DNA from: Flavobacterium fluviale | GTDB taxonomy: Bacteria > Bacteroidota > Bacteroidia > Flavobacteriales > Flavobacteriaceae | Reading direction: 5' to 3' | Length of the DNA stretch: 64,000 nucleotides | Assembly (NCBI RefSeq): GCF_003312915.1 | Contig: NZ_CP030261.1 | Coordinates: 3,782,001 to 3,846,000 of the forward strand | Part shown: piece by piece, positions 43,838 through 52,834 of the stretch | How positions within the stretch are numbered: the stretch's first letter is position 1 | How the letters are laid out: the number at the start of each line of letters is the position of its first letter | Translations under genes and position numbers: made by a program | The notes under the pieces: model-generated | The model's input: the letters and a program-made list of their open reading frames with translations, nothing else | What the model was told of the DNA's origin: nothing | Databases searched by the model: none

Positions 43838-46800
43838 CTATTGAAATTCGAAATTGTCCAACATTAATCCCTTCAAATCATCGCCTTCCAAAGTAATTTT
43901 ATACGTTCCCGCATTAATATAACCACCGGAAGTTGTATTTAAAATCTTCCATTTTTCTGGTGCTGTAAAAAATTCAATGGTGTCATTTCGCATTAAAATT
44001 CCGTATGCATCTTCCATTTTAAATTTGACTTTTAAAGGCGTTTCATTTCTGTTCATGAATTTAAAACGCATTAAATAAATTCCCGCAACGCCAGGTTTTA
44101 CTTCAAACTGAATGCTGTTTGCTGTTTTTTTGGTAAACTCAATATAATCGGCTTTTTTGAAATTTCCTTTTTCGATTCCTGTCCCTGTGGATTTGGCATT
44201 TTCAGCTTCGATGATTACAACAGGTCTTGAATCGTCTTTTTCGCCCATATCATAAACTGGAACAACTGCAATTGTGCTTATCGATTCAGCGTTATCAAAA
44301 AGAACTTTTTCTCCTTTTTTTACTTTCTTATTGAAGATCGTAAACGAAGCTACATTGCTGTTTTTTGCGTTTTCCTCTATTTTTTTATAATCAGAAAACG
44401 AAGCCGATTCTTTGATTTTACTATCAACTAAAACATAAATATTCGAATCTTCTTTGGCAGTAAACGACCCTTTATTTTTAGATGAAACTGAAAACTGCAC
44501 ATAATCTGCACCAAATAATTCAGAAGGCAATTCGGTAAAAACAATATCAGAATCTGAAAATTGTTTTGAATTGATATCCATCCACGAAGCTATTCTGTTG
44601 TTTTTATCATAAGAATCCAGAACCAAATTCTCAATATTTTTTGGCGAAGCATCTGCAGGTCTCAGTTTTCGATCTTTAGTTCCGATAGCAATTGCCGAAA
44701 TAATGGCCTGCCCTGCTTTTACATTCGGAAAGGAAATCACAATTTTTCCGTCTTTACTTTTTACGACAAAAGTTTTCTTCAAAGCTTGATCGTGTCCCGC
44801 TTCTGCCCAAATATCAAAATCTTTTAAAACGACATTTTCGTTGATGGCAACATCAAACAAACGCCAGCCTTTGCAGTCCATTCCACCTCCAGTTCCGTAC
44901 CACGGTTCTGTGAAATATAATTCTACTAAATATTCTCCGTCGGGAACAGGAAACTCGTAACGCAATTTGTCAACGCCATATCTAAAACTCTGGAATAATT
45001 CGGAATCTTTTGTACCATTTATTGGGTCAAAAGTCGTTCTCTGACTCGCAAAGAAATCCGGAAGTTTTTCAAAATTATCTGTCCATGATGACGAACCCCA
45101 TGTATATTTTCCGCTTTTGTGCGTATCTGTAAACCAAGTATTTCCTGAACTATCTGTAAATTCAGATCCACCGCAATTTACTCTGTAGATGTAATTATAG
45201 CCTTTTTTATCTTTTAATAAATCTGTTTTTTCAGGAGTTAAATCGGCTAAATTTGGCGCTTTCGGCAGTGTATTCAAAACGACATAATCTTTAGCAACCG
45301 CTTTTCCGTTTACATATCCAACTGCGTATAAAACATTGTATTGAATATTGACATTGTTAAACTGAAAATGCTGTCCGATTCCAGGATTTTTTAATTTCCC
45401 TAAAGAAGACTTATTCACGTCATTAAACAATTCAACTTCATCACAATTTGAATAAATATCGATTCCGTTTTTGATACCAGGTTTATCCCAACGGCTTGGC
45501 CAAGTGTGGGAAACGATATACATCATCGGATTGGTTTTGTTCGAAACGTAATTGGCTCTGTACATATAAAACGCATCTAAAGGTTCACCCCAAATCGTGA
45601 AAAGTCCTTTATAATTAACAGGCCCTACTTTGTCAATATCTCGAAATCCTTCTCCGTTTTGTACTCTCCCTGGATTTTCATGTGAAGCAAAAAGCCAGTT
45701 GAACTGCCCCGCAATTTTATCTTTAACCGATTCGGCTTCGAGGACTTTAATTTCCATTAATTGAGAAAAACGGTTTTCGCTCAAAGTTCCTTTTTGGTCA
45801 AACTCGCCTTCGGTATGTAAATCAGCTGAACGCCACGCGCCATATTCGCCGTTTAATAACTGCGTGCTCATTTCCAAATGATATTTTAAGGGATCTCCGC
45901 CATACGTTCCTGACCAGTTTTGAACGACATTCCAGTCTGTTCCTTCTCCTCCGTTACAAGTCGTCACGATTCGTTGAGAAGCGGATAACGGATCCATTTC
46001 ACGAATAATTTGTGTGCATTCTTCTGCAAATTCTTTTGGAATAGTACTTTCGTTCTGCAAGCCCCACATCACCACCGACGGACTGTTTCTGCGTTCTTTA
46101 ATCCATTCGCGTAACAAGGTTTTAAAATTCTCTTTAAATTCAGGCGTGTCGTACCAAATATGTGCCGAAAACTGACTCCAAAATAAAATTCCGTTTTCGT
46201 CTAATTCTTTTTGGTACAATAAATTATGAGGCTGATGCGCTTCTCTAAAAGCGTTAAATCCGCCCGCTTTGATCTGTTCGATTCTGGAATGAATCATTTC
46301 GTCTGAAAACGAATGACTGTTTCCAATTAAATGTTCGTATTCGCAAGTTCCGTTGATAAATAAAGGTTCGCCATTGATAAAAAAACGATTGTCTTTTCCG
46401 TCACGGCTGACCGGCCAGCTTACCCAGCGGATTCCGTAAGGCGTTGTTAACTGATCAATTATTTTTCCGTTTTCATAAATAGAAGTCACCAATTTGTACA
46501 AATACGGATTCGACGGCGACCATAATTTCGGATTTATAATCTCTGGAAGTGTTTGTGTTATTTCTTTTGTTTCTCCTGAAACGTATTTGACATCACTTTT
46601 TGTAATAACAGTTTTCTTTCCTGAAGCATCAAAAAGGATGTTTTCAATTGTTAAATTTCGGTTTGAAGGACCGTAATTCTTGATTTCTGTCGTCGTATGA
46701 AGAATGGCTTTTCGTTTAGAAACCGATTTGTCATTCCAAATATGAACACCAAAAGGTTCTATTCTGACGTCGTTTGTAACAACTAACGTAACAGGTCTAA

Positions 46801-47365
46801 AAATTCCCATTGGCTGAGAACCTTCAGAGAATCCCCATTCTCCCGAACATCCTCCACAAACCCAAGGAAGATCGGCAATAAAAGATGGATGCGCTGCTTT
46901 AACTAAAATCTGGTTTTCTTTATCGAAAGAAACGGCTTTTGTTATGTCTAATGTAAAAGTGGTTCTGCCGCCTTTGTGTTCGCCGACTTTTTTGCCGTTT
47001 ACCCAAACGGTCGCATACGAACTGACGCCTTCAAAATATAGAAAAAGCTTTTTAGAAAGGTCTTTTTTATCCAGTTTTAAAGATCTTTTGTACCAAGCTG
47101 TACCATGTAAATTTCCATGCTTTGTTCTTCTAAAACCATAATACTGATCCCAATTGTGAGGCACACTAACCTGCTGCCAATTGGAATCAGTTTTTGGATG
47201 GTCTACAAACCTCTCTTCCTTCACAGGAAGATTTTCCAAGATTATGGTTTCCCAAGACGAATTCAGCGTAATTTCTTTACGAAATTTACCTGAATCTTTG
47301 CTCTGACTCCAAACAAAGCAAAGACTTGAAAAAAAACAAAAAATAAAAAAAACTATTCTTTTCAT
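43838..47365 (-). CDS. Large GH2 enzyme with malectin domain and C-terminal carbohydrate-binding module
   Basis: A 1175-residue exported enzyme with a Sec signal ending SLCFVWSQ. The GH2 sandwich (about 30-340) includes VPHNWDQYYGF, GTAWYKRSLKL and PLFINGTCEYEHLIG. The barrel has acid/base Glu in SVVMWGLQNESTIP and nucleophile Glu in LLNGEYGAWRS. A malectin-like domain at about 725-900 (YRVNCGGSEFTDSSGNTWFTD, LYFTEPWYG, FDVAINENVVLKDFDI) and a CBM6/35-like module at about 1045-1175 (VVIIEAENAKSTGTG, GDDLKGLMLDNFEFQ) are added. Beta-galactosidase is the default reading, but malectin-bearing GH2 proteins also include other activities. It is flanked by repeats on both sides, so it may form its own transcript. 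Confidence 0.9.
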   Translation of the reverse strand: MKRIVFFIFCFFSSLCFVWSQSKDSGKFRKEITLNSSWETIILENLPVKEERFVDHPKTDSNWQQVSVPHNWDQYYGFRRTKHGNLHGTAWYKRSLKLDKKDLSKKLFLYFEGVSSYATVWVNGKKVGEHKGGRTTFTLDITKAVSFDKENQILVKAAHPSFIADLPWVCGGCSGEWGFSEGSQPMGIFRPVTLVVTNDVRIEPFGVHIWNDKSVSKRKAILHTTTEIKNYGPSNRNLTIENILFDASGKKTVITKSDVKYVSGETKEITQTLPEIINPKLWSPSNPYLYKLVTSIYENGKIIDQLTTPYGIRWVSWPVSRDGKDNRFFINGEPLFINGTCEYEHLIGNSHSFSDEMIHSRIEQIKAGGFNAFREAHQPHNLLYQKELDENGILFWSQFSAHIWYDTPEFKENFKTLLREWIKERRNSPSVVMWGLQNESTIPKEFAEECTQIIREMDPLSASQRIVTTCNGGEGTDWNVVQNWSGTYGGDPLKYHLEMSTQLLNGEYGAWRSADLHTEGEFDQKGTLSENRFSQLMEIKVLEAESVKDKIAGQFNWLFASHENPGRVQNGEGFRDIDKVGPVNYKGLFTIWGEPLDAFYMYRANYVSNKTNPMMYIVSHTWPSRWDKPGIKNGIDIYSNCDEVELFNDVNKSSLGKLKNPGIGQHFQFNNVNIQYNVLYAVGYVNGKAVAKDYVVLNTLPKAPNLADLTPEKTDLLKDKKGYNYIYRVNCGGSEFTDSSGNTWFTDTHKSGKYTWGSSSWTDNFEKLPDFFASQRTTFDPINGTKDSELFQSFRYGVDKLRYEFPVPDGEYLVELYFTEPWYGTGGGMDCKGWRLFDVAINENVVLKDFDIWAEAGHDQALKKTFVVKSKDGKIVISFPNVKAGQAIISAIAIGTKDRKLRPADASPKNIENLVLDSYDKNNRIASWMDINSKQFSDSDIVFTELPSELFGADYVQFSVSSKNKGSFTAKEDSNIYVLVDSKIKESASFSDYKKIEENAKNSNVASFTIFNKKVKKGEKVLFDNAESISTIAVVPVYDMGEKDDSRPVVIIEAENAKSTGTGIEKGNFKKADYIEFTKKTANSIQFEVKPGVAGIYLMRFKFMNRNETPLKVKFKMEDAYGILMRNDTIEFFTAPEKWKILNTTSGGYINAGTYKITLEGDDLKGLMLDNFEFQ

Positions 47366-47420
47366 ATTTTTAAAACCATATAAGTGATTATAAGGTTATT
47401 TAAGTTTAATATACGGCTTT

Positions 47421-47460
47421 TTGTCATTTCCATCCCGAGGCTTCGGGATCGGGATGACAA
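47421..47460. repeat. 40-bp mini-palindrome with the ends of the 104-bp repeat
   Basis: It starts TTGTCATTTC and ends GGGATGACAA like the 104-bp repeats but has only a CATCCCGAGGCTTCGGGATC-type core. It looks like an internally deleted relative. Confidence 0.7.
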
Positions 47461-47482
47461 GATTGTGTTTATACTTTGCGTG

Positions 47483-47516
47483 TAAACCTGAGGGGTTTAA
47501 AAACCCCTCAGGTTTA
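47483..47516. terminator. 34-bp palindrome, probable bidirectional terminator
   Basis: A 16-bp perfect stem TAAACCTGAGGGGTTT / AAACCCCTCAGGTTTA with a two-base centre. The arms end in T/A runs, so it may act as a terminator or mRNA end protector after the GH67N-like gene. Confidence 0.6.
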
Positions 47517-47540
47517 ACATCCATAATTATTTCGCTCGTT

Positions 47541-47645
47541 TTGTCATTTCGACGAAGGAGAAATCTTCGCAAGTAGCTCCGTATAGAAATGTCGCCAATC
47601 TTTTTAGAGCCACTTGCTAAGATCCCTCGTTCCTCGGGATGACAA
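47541..47645. repeat. 104-bp palindromic intergenic repeat, copy 3
   Basis: It begins TTGTCATTTCGACGAAGGAG; the right end is CCTCGTTCCTCGGGATGACAA in pieces, like copy 1. The middle differs (GTATAGAAATGTCGCC), and it is 105 bp long. Confidence 0.85.
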
Positions 47646-47671
47646 GATTGTGTTTATAACTCTAAATTATA

Positions 47672-50401
47672 TTAATAAAACAACCAGTCAATAGCTGCTT
47701 TCTCTCCTGCATCAATATATCCAACATCGCGCGGTGTGATGTTTTGATCTGCGTCTATAAAGCCTAAAATCAATACTTTTCCTTTTCCTAAATCTAATTT
47801 ATTTTCGCCCGGTTGAAAAGTATACGTATGAATGTTTACACGCGGTAAATCTTTTAAATTCATGGCGCTTGCTAAAATAACTTCGGCCTGACCGTGCGCA
47901 TTTCCTGCTGCATCCGTTTCTAAACTTGGCGGTAACAAAAATCTCTTTTGATCTGAATTGAAATAACCAACCACTAATTTAACCGCTTTTGTGTTTCTAA
48001 ACTTCAAATGTGTTCCTTTTTCGTTTTGGTCGTTTTCTACAAACGTAAATCCTCTTAAGTTTTGAAGTTCAGGAGCGATTTTGGTTAATTCAGAAATATC
48101 GGTTCCGTAAACTTTTGTTCCGGTTTTAACTAAATACGTTCCCGGTTTTTCATCGATGAAAGTAACTTCTGCCGTTTTCCAAGGTTTTCCTTCTTTGGTT
48201 TCAATTTTACCGTCTTTTGAAGCTTTTAATTTCTCTAGATTTCTTTTGAAATTCGCCAATTCACGCTCGTAATGAGGCAATAATTCAGCCCAAGTTTTGT
48301 TATTTCCGTCATCGCCTCCAATCGGAATTCGGCGTTGAGCGGTTTGCATACTGTTGGCATAATAGTAAGTATCTTTTGTCAGGTTTACCAATAACTCATA
48401 GTATTCGATGCTTTTCTCTAAATGAGGCATTGCTTTGTCTAAATCATTGATATCATTTGAATAACTGTATCTTAAAACCAATAAAGCTGCTTTTACTTTC
48501 TCTGAGAAGAAATCAGCGAAAGCTTTGTAAGCATGCATATCGTTTTTAAGACGTGCAAATTCTTCTTTGTCTTTGGTTACGCTTGCTTCGGCTTTGTCGA
48601 TGGCTTCAACTGCTAATCTTCCGTGTTCTGTGATTTCGGCAATAATCTGAGTTGGAAGTTCGCCAGAATGTGGTTCTTTATTCCATTCCTTTTTAGCATA
48701 TTCTAAAAGCAATTCGCCTGCTGGTCCACAAGATTCGTGGAATCCAGGATACACACGCCATTTCGACGGATTTACCAACTGGCTTTCGAACATTCCTAAT
48801 AATAAGGTTTGACGGTTTCCTTCGGTAATTCCGAAACGTCTTAATGTTTTTGGAGCGATTTCTCCTGTTTCTTCGTATGCTTTTAAGATGTTATTGGCAG
48901 CTTCCTGACTAGTTCCAAATTTGGTAGCTAAATCATTATCCCAGAATTTCACCTCTTCATTTCGGTCTCTTTTGCTATCCCAAGCATATCTTGCCCATGC
49001 TTTGTACCAAATCCAGTCACGATCCATTTCTAGTAAACGCTCACCTGATTTAGTTTTATCTGCCGAATACGGCCAATCCCAATACGATGCCTGCGGATAC
49101 AAGTGTAATGCATTGGCTCCGTGAACGCTGTGCATCGCTTTTACTGTTTTCTGTATAAAATCCGGCGAACCGTATCTGAAAGGTTCTAAGTTGGCCAAAA
49201 TATGCACATTTTCAATATGAATCGATTTTAAAGCGCTCAATTGTTTATGCGTTTCGCCCCAAGGTCCGCCCGGCGTATAAGTCGTTAAAGATTCTCCTGT
49301 ATATTTACTTTCTGTATATAAGTTTTTGTATAACGGAAGTGATTTTTCCATTACCAAAGGCCCATCTGTATCATGAGAACGCAGAATAATTGGCGGTTCC
49401 TCTGTTTTTCCTAATGCTTGTAAACCATCACGAACGCCTGGAATAATTGTTTTTGTGAACCATTCCACATCGTCATCAACCGTATTAATTGCTTCTCCCA
49501 AACAAACCATTAATCCAACATTTGGATATTTTTCGATAAAAGCAGCGATAGATTTTCTGGTATAATCTGAAAGCAAAGGCGTAATCGGACGCGAACGATC
49601 TTGTGTTTTAATGTTGTAATGTTCTGCAAAAGGCTTAGAAACAATAATATTATAAAACATCTGAATTACCCAGATTCCTCTTTTGTTGGCTTCTACCGTT
49701 AAGAATTTATATATTTCTTCGTTCTTTTTGAAATCTTCATCACTTACTTCTACAGCAAACGGATACTCTTTTAATTTCACTAAGGAAGCAAACGGATGTC
49801 CGTTCCATAAATACAAAGAATTCATGCGGTTTTCAACCAGCATATCTAGATATTTTATCCATAAAGCTTTATCATAAAACCAAGGAAAAGTTTCTGGTGT
49901 ATACGGATATTCGTAAACATCACGGCCCGGAAGATAAACGGGTTTCTGCATTCCGATGCAAGCTCCTCTTAAAACCATTTCCGGACTGTCATCCAAATTA
50001 ATTTCTGACGGAAGTTTTCCTGAACTTTTAATACGGTCTGCTAATTCTAAAGCGCCATACAAAGCTCCAGAAGCATCTGTTCCTAGAATATAAATAATAT
50101 TATTTTGAGTACGAATCTGAAAACCTTCTTTTTTAGTCAGTTTACTATCATCGATTTTGGCACTTTTTGCATTTTTTTTCCAGAAATCAGTTCCTTTTTC
50201 ACCGATAACAATTACTTTATCTTTTGATTTTTTGAATTTATCAGAAGAAGTTACGCTGAAACCTTTTGCTGTAAGTATTTCAGATAATTTCTCTGCGCCA
50301 AATTTTGCTCTCGGCGAGCTCGGATCACTCACGACTGTGATGTTCTGCGCTGTCGCGAAAGAGACATAAAAACATAAAAAAAGTAATTGTAAATATTTCA
50401 T
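47672..50401 (-). CDS. Putative alpha-glucuronidase-like hydrolase with GH67-N-type domain
   Basis: A 909-residue exported protein. I start it at 50401, where MKYLQLLFLCFYVSFATAQ forms a clean Sec signal; the frame opens 8 codons earlier. Residues about 20-125 form the alpha/beta domain shared by GH67, GH20 and GH115 (VIVIGEKGTDFW, GFQIRTQNNIIYILGTDASGALYGALELAD). A TIM-barrel-like region follows (WIKYLDMLVENRMNSLYLWNGHP, IYKFLTVEANKRGIWVIQMFYNI, VGLMVCLGEAINT), then a helical part and C-terminal sheet domain. It falls among proteins usually named alpha-glucuronidase family, but the catalytic residues cannot be fixed by eye and the substrate is uncertain. It lies after the isomerase-like lipoprotein gene. 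Confidence 0.65.
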   Translation of the reverse strand: MKYLQLLFLCFYVSFATAQNITVVSDPSSPRAKFGAEKLSEILTAKGFSVTSSDKFKKSKDKVIVIGEKGTDFWKKNAKSAKIDDSKLTKKEGFQIRTQNNIIYILGTDASGALYGALELADRIKSSGKLPSEINLDDSPEMVLRGACIGMQKPVYLPGRDVYEYPYTPETFPWFYDKALWIKYLDMLVENRMNSLYLWNGHPFASLVKLKEYPFAVEVSDEDFKKNEEIYKFLTVEANKRGIWVIQMFYNIIVSKPFAEHYNIKTQDRSRPITPLLSDYTRKSIAAFIEKYPNVGLMVCLGEAINTVDDDVEWFTKTIIPGVRDGLQALGKTEEPPIILRSHDTDGPLVMEKSLPLYKNLYTESKYTGESLTTYTPGGPWGETHKQLSALKSIHIENVHILANLEPFRYGSPDFIQKTVKAMHSVHGANALHLYPQASYWDWPYSADKTKSGERLLEMDRDWIWYKAWARYAWDSKRDRNEEVKFWDNDLATKFGTSQEAANNILKAYEETGEIAPKTLRRFGITEGNRQTLLLGMFESQLVNPSKWRVYPGFHESCGPAGELLLEYAKKEWNKEPHSGELPTQIIAEITEHGRLAVEAIDKAEASVTKDKEEFARLKNDMHAYKAFADFFSEKVKAALLVLRYSYSNDINDLDKAMPHLEKSIEYYELLVNLTKDTYYYANSMQTAQRRIPIGGDDGNNKTWAELLPHYERELANFKRNLEKLKASKDGKIETKEGKPWKTAEVTFIDEKPGTYLVKTGTKVYGTDISELTKIAPELQNLRGFTFVENDQNEKGTHLKFRNTKAVKLVVGYFNSDQKRFLLPPSLETDAAGNAHGQAEVILASAMNLKDLPRVNIHTYTFQPGENKLDLGKGKVLILGFIDADQNITPRDVGYIDAGEKAAIDWLFY

Positions 50402-50440
50402 GGTATTATAATTTATTCTTTCCATTTTACTCGGTCTGGT

Positions 50441-50544
50441 TTGTCATTTCGACGAAGGAGAAATCTCCACAAGTAACTCCGTAAAGTGAGTTACCAATCT
50501 TTGTCGAGCTTCTAACGGAGATTTCTCCTTCGTCGAAATGACAA
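50441..50544. repeat. 104-bp palindromic intergenic repeat, copy 4
   Basis: Perfectly complementary ends as in copy 2; the stem continues through GAAATCTCC / GGAGATTTC. It is identical to copy 6 (57522-57625) except for one base (TTACC versus TTAAC), which implies recent movement or gene conversion. Confidence 0.92.
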
Positions 50545-50565
50545 AAAATGAGAGATAACTATATT

Positions 50566-51450
50566 TTAATTCTGGAAAATCTTTTTCAAATAAGCTACGT
50601 TGGCTCCGTAATTGGCTTTTACATTGTGCACTTGTGTCACGTCACGAGAACGTTCTACAATCAGCCATCCGCTCCATTTCATTTCGTCTAATGTCTGTTT
50701 GATTTTCGGCATATCGATCGCTTTATCGTTTTCTAACCAAAACTGATCGGTGTTTGATGCATGAATCTGTGCTAAATATTTCTTTCCTAAGATTTTTAAT
50801 TCTGATGAAATATCTCTGCCATTGTCAACTGCATTGGCAAAATTGAAAGAGCTTTTAATATATTTTGAACCGACTTCGTCTAAAAGTTTTTTCTCTTCTG
50901 TAGCACTCAAAGAAGTTTCAATAGCGATAACTCCACCAATTTTCCCCACTTCTTTTCCTGCCCACTGCAATCTCTTGATCACTTCTGGACGTAATTCTGG
51001 ATTCTTAACCAAATCAGTTTGAGTTCCTAACGGAAGATAGGCCACTTTAACTTTCATATTTTTCATAGCTTGAATACAATCCGTAATCATTGGCGTGATT
51101 TCTCTTGTGGCAAATGACTGCGCATAAAATCCAGACATCGCAATAGAACTGATTCCAACTCCAGTTTCTTTCGATTTATCTAAGAATTTTTGTCTCTCAA
51201 CTGGATCGCCTAATTTGCTGTCAAAAGTTGGTCGGTTTCCTAAACCTCCCATATCCAGTTCGATTCCGTCTGCTTTTATTTCAGCCGCCAAACCAAAAGC
51301 GCCTAGTTTTTGTCTTTTTAAAATCATCCAGTCGCAAACTGCTACTTTGTATTTTTGTTTTTTATTGGAAGACTGAGCTGTTGCACAACTGTTGAATGTT
51401 GTTGACAGAACAACAAGGAAGGCAATTAATAAATGTTTTTTTAATTTCAT
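50566..51450 (-). CDS. Exported sugar-isomerase/epimerase-like TIM-barrel lipoprotein
   Basis: A 294-residue lipoprotein. I start it at 51450 (MKLKKHLLIAF...), giving a lipobox FNSCATAQ; the seven codons before lie inside a repeat. The fold is the AP-endonuclease-2/xylose-isomerase-like barrel: GLAAEIKADGIELDMGGLGN, ETGVGISSIAMSGFYAQSF, KVKVAYLPLGTQTD, GGVIAIETSLSATEEKKLLDEVGS and KYLAQIHASNTDQFWLEND. Relatives isomerise or epimerise free sugars or keto-acids. An exported form anchored to a membrane is unusual for that chemistry and is typical of glycan loci in Bacteroidota, where its role is unproven. It sits between the GH67N-like and BNR propeller genes. Confidence 0.8.
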   Translation of the reverse strand: MKLKKHLLIAFLVVLSTTFNSCATAQSSNKKQKYKVAVCDWMILKRQKLGAFGLAAEIKADGIELDMGGLGNRPTFDSKLGDPVERQKFLDKSKETGVGISSIAMSGFYAQSFATREITPMITDCIQAMKNMKVKVAYLPLGTQTDLVKNPELRPEVIKRLQWAGKEVGKIGGVIAIETSLSATEEKKLLDEVGSKYIKSSFNFANAVDNGRDISSELKILGKKYLAQIHASNTDQFWLENDKAIDMPKIKQTLDEMKWSGWLIVERSRDVTQVHNVKANYGANVAYLKKIFQN

Positions 51451-51464
51451 GTCTATATTTTTTT

Positions 51465-51535
51465 GCCACAAATTGCACTAATTTTCACGAATTACTATTT
51501 TTAAAAAATTCGTGAAAATTAGTGAAATTCGTGGC
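51465..51535. repeat. 71-bp inverted repeat of ATTCGTG words
   Basis: The left arm GCCACAAATTGCACTAATTT continuing to CACGAATT pairs with AATTCGTGAAAATTAGTG plus AAATTCGTGGC. It fills the gap between the BNR and isomerase-like genes and shares its words with the outer arms of 60108-60269. Confidence 0.8.
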
Positions 51536-51545
51536 GAACTTTTTT

Positions 51546-52691
51546 TTACTCTTCTTCAGCCTTAACAGCCGTTACCACTTTTCCTTCTTCGCCTGGCCAA
51601 ATTCCGTTTTTGATTGGAAGTGCTTTTAACTTCGTTGGATCGATTTTTACATATTTCAGTTTTTCTCTTCTCCAAGTGTATACGATATGCACCATTCCAT
51701 CAGAACTTTGGATCATAGAAGGATACGAATACTGGCTGATTTTTGAATCTTCTAAAACCAAAGCAGCTTTCCAGTTAATTCCGTCATCCGAAATCGAAAC
51801 ATTTAAAGGCGTTCTTGGGCCTTTTGCTTCTTTCCCTGGAGGAAGAACATGATTGTAAACTAGTAAATGTTTACCGTTTTTTAGAGTTACGGCATCTGTT
51901 CCTGAGTTGTTATTTGGAAGTCCGATTAACTCAATATCAGACCAAGTTTTTCCGTTGTCTTTTGAGAAAGTGCTGAAAATAGCTCTGTTTCTGGTTCTTC
52001 CGATGGCCTGAATACCTCCGTCTTTATGAAATAAAATACTGGGCTGAATCGCATTGATTTTTTGTTTTCCTCTTGGAAGCGTATCGCCCATTACCCAAGT
52101 TTTTCCGAAATCAGGAGTTGATTCCATACGCAATCTCCAGCCGTCGCCTTCGATACTTGACGGACATAATAAAGTTCCGTTGCTCAATAAAACCGGTTTA
52201 TTTTTGATTGGCCCTAAGAAACCATCAGGCATTTTTTTTGCCTCAGACCATGTTTTTCCGCCGTCAGATGAAGTTCTGATTACGCCCCACCATTCTGATG
52301 GCTTTGGTCCGATTTTGTAGAAAAGCATTAAATCACCACCTGGAATTTGATATAAAACCGGATTCCATGTTGGTAATCTCGGACCTTCTTTCATTACTCC
52401 ATCTGCAACTTTTACGCCTTCATTCCAAGTATCGCTTCCTTTAGGTTTAATCGCGACATAAATACAAACATCAGGATGTCTTTCGTGAGTTCCACCGAAC
52501 CAAGAAGCAACTAAATCACCATTTGTAGCTTCGACAATTGTAACAGCGTGGCAAGACGGATAAGGCGCTTTATCGTAAATAAACTGATCTACTAAAATTC
52601 CTTCTTTCCAAGTCTTTTTCTCTAAAGCCGATTTACAGCTTCCTAAAAGGAAAAGTCCAAACAAGACAAATGCTAATTTTGTTATCTTCAT
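51546..52691 (-). CDS. BNR-repeat (sialidase-like) propeller lipoprotein, paralogue of 5955-7004
   Basis: A 381-residue lipoprotein with lipobox LLGSCKSA. The propeller shows Asp boxes (TSSDGGKTW, SKDNGKTW) and the same landmarks as the protein at 5955-7004: ASWFGGTHERHPDVCIYVA, TWNPVLYQIPGGDLMLFYKIGPKPSEWWG, GFLGPIKNKPVLL, INAIQPSILFH and YSYPSMIQSSDGMVHIVYTW. The FRIP motif of GH33 sialidases is not seen, so a different glycosidic substrate or lyase role is possible. Placed in a rhamnose/galactose-type cluster it is unlikely to act on sialic acid. It is followed by the isomerase-like gene across a 71-bp inverted repeat. Confidence 0.82.
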   Translation of the reverse strand: MKITKLAFVLFGLFLLGSCKSALEKKTWKEGILVDQFIYDKAPYPSCHAVTIVEATNGDLVASWFGGTHERHPDVCIYVAIKPKGSDTWNEGVKVADGVMKEGPRLPTWNPVLYQIPGGDLMLFYKIGPKPSEWWGVIRTSSDGGKTWSEAKKMPDGFLGPIKNKPVLLSNGTLLCPSSIEGDGWRLRMESTPDFGKTWVMGDTLPRGKQKINAIQPSILFHKDGGIQAIGRTRNRAIFSTFSKDNGKTWSDIELIGLPNNNSGTDAVTLKNGKHLLVYNHVLPPGKEAKGPRTPLNVSISDDGINWKAALVLEDSKISQYSYPSMIQSSDGMVHIVYTWRREKLKYVKIDPTKLKALPIKNGIWPGEEGKVVTAVKAEEE

Positions 52692-52834
52692 TCTTAATTA
52701 AATTATGAATTATTTTTTTTGACTATAAATACATACCTAACATTTTTTTAGGTAAAAATATTTAATAAGTGTAAAAATAACACCAAAAAATTAACAATGT
52801 ATCCTGTACTGTCCCGAATTATTAAAAATGCAGA

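Larger units (their letters stand above)
47366..47671. other. 306-bp gene-free gap packed with hairpins
   Basis: No gene is visible. In order it holds a half-copy of the CCATATAAGT word family (about 47380-47412), a 40-bp mini-palindrome, a 34-bp palindrome and copy 3 of the 104-bp repeat. All four can fold as RNA hairpins between the GH67N-like gene and the large GH2 gene. Confidence 0.8.
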
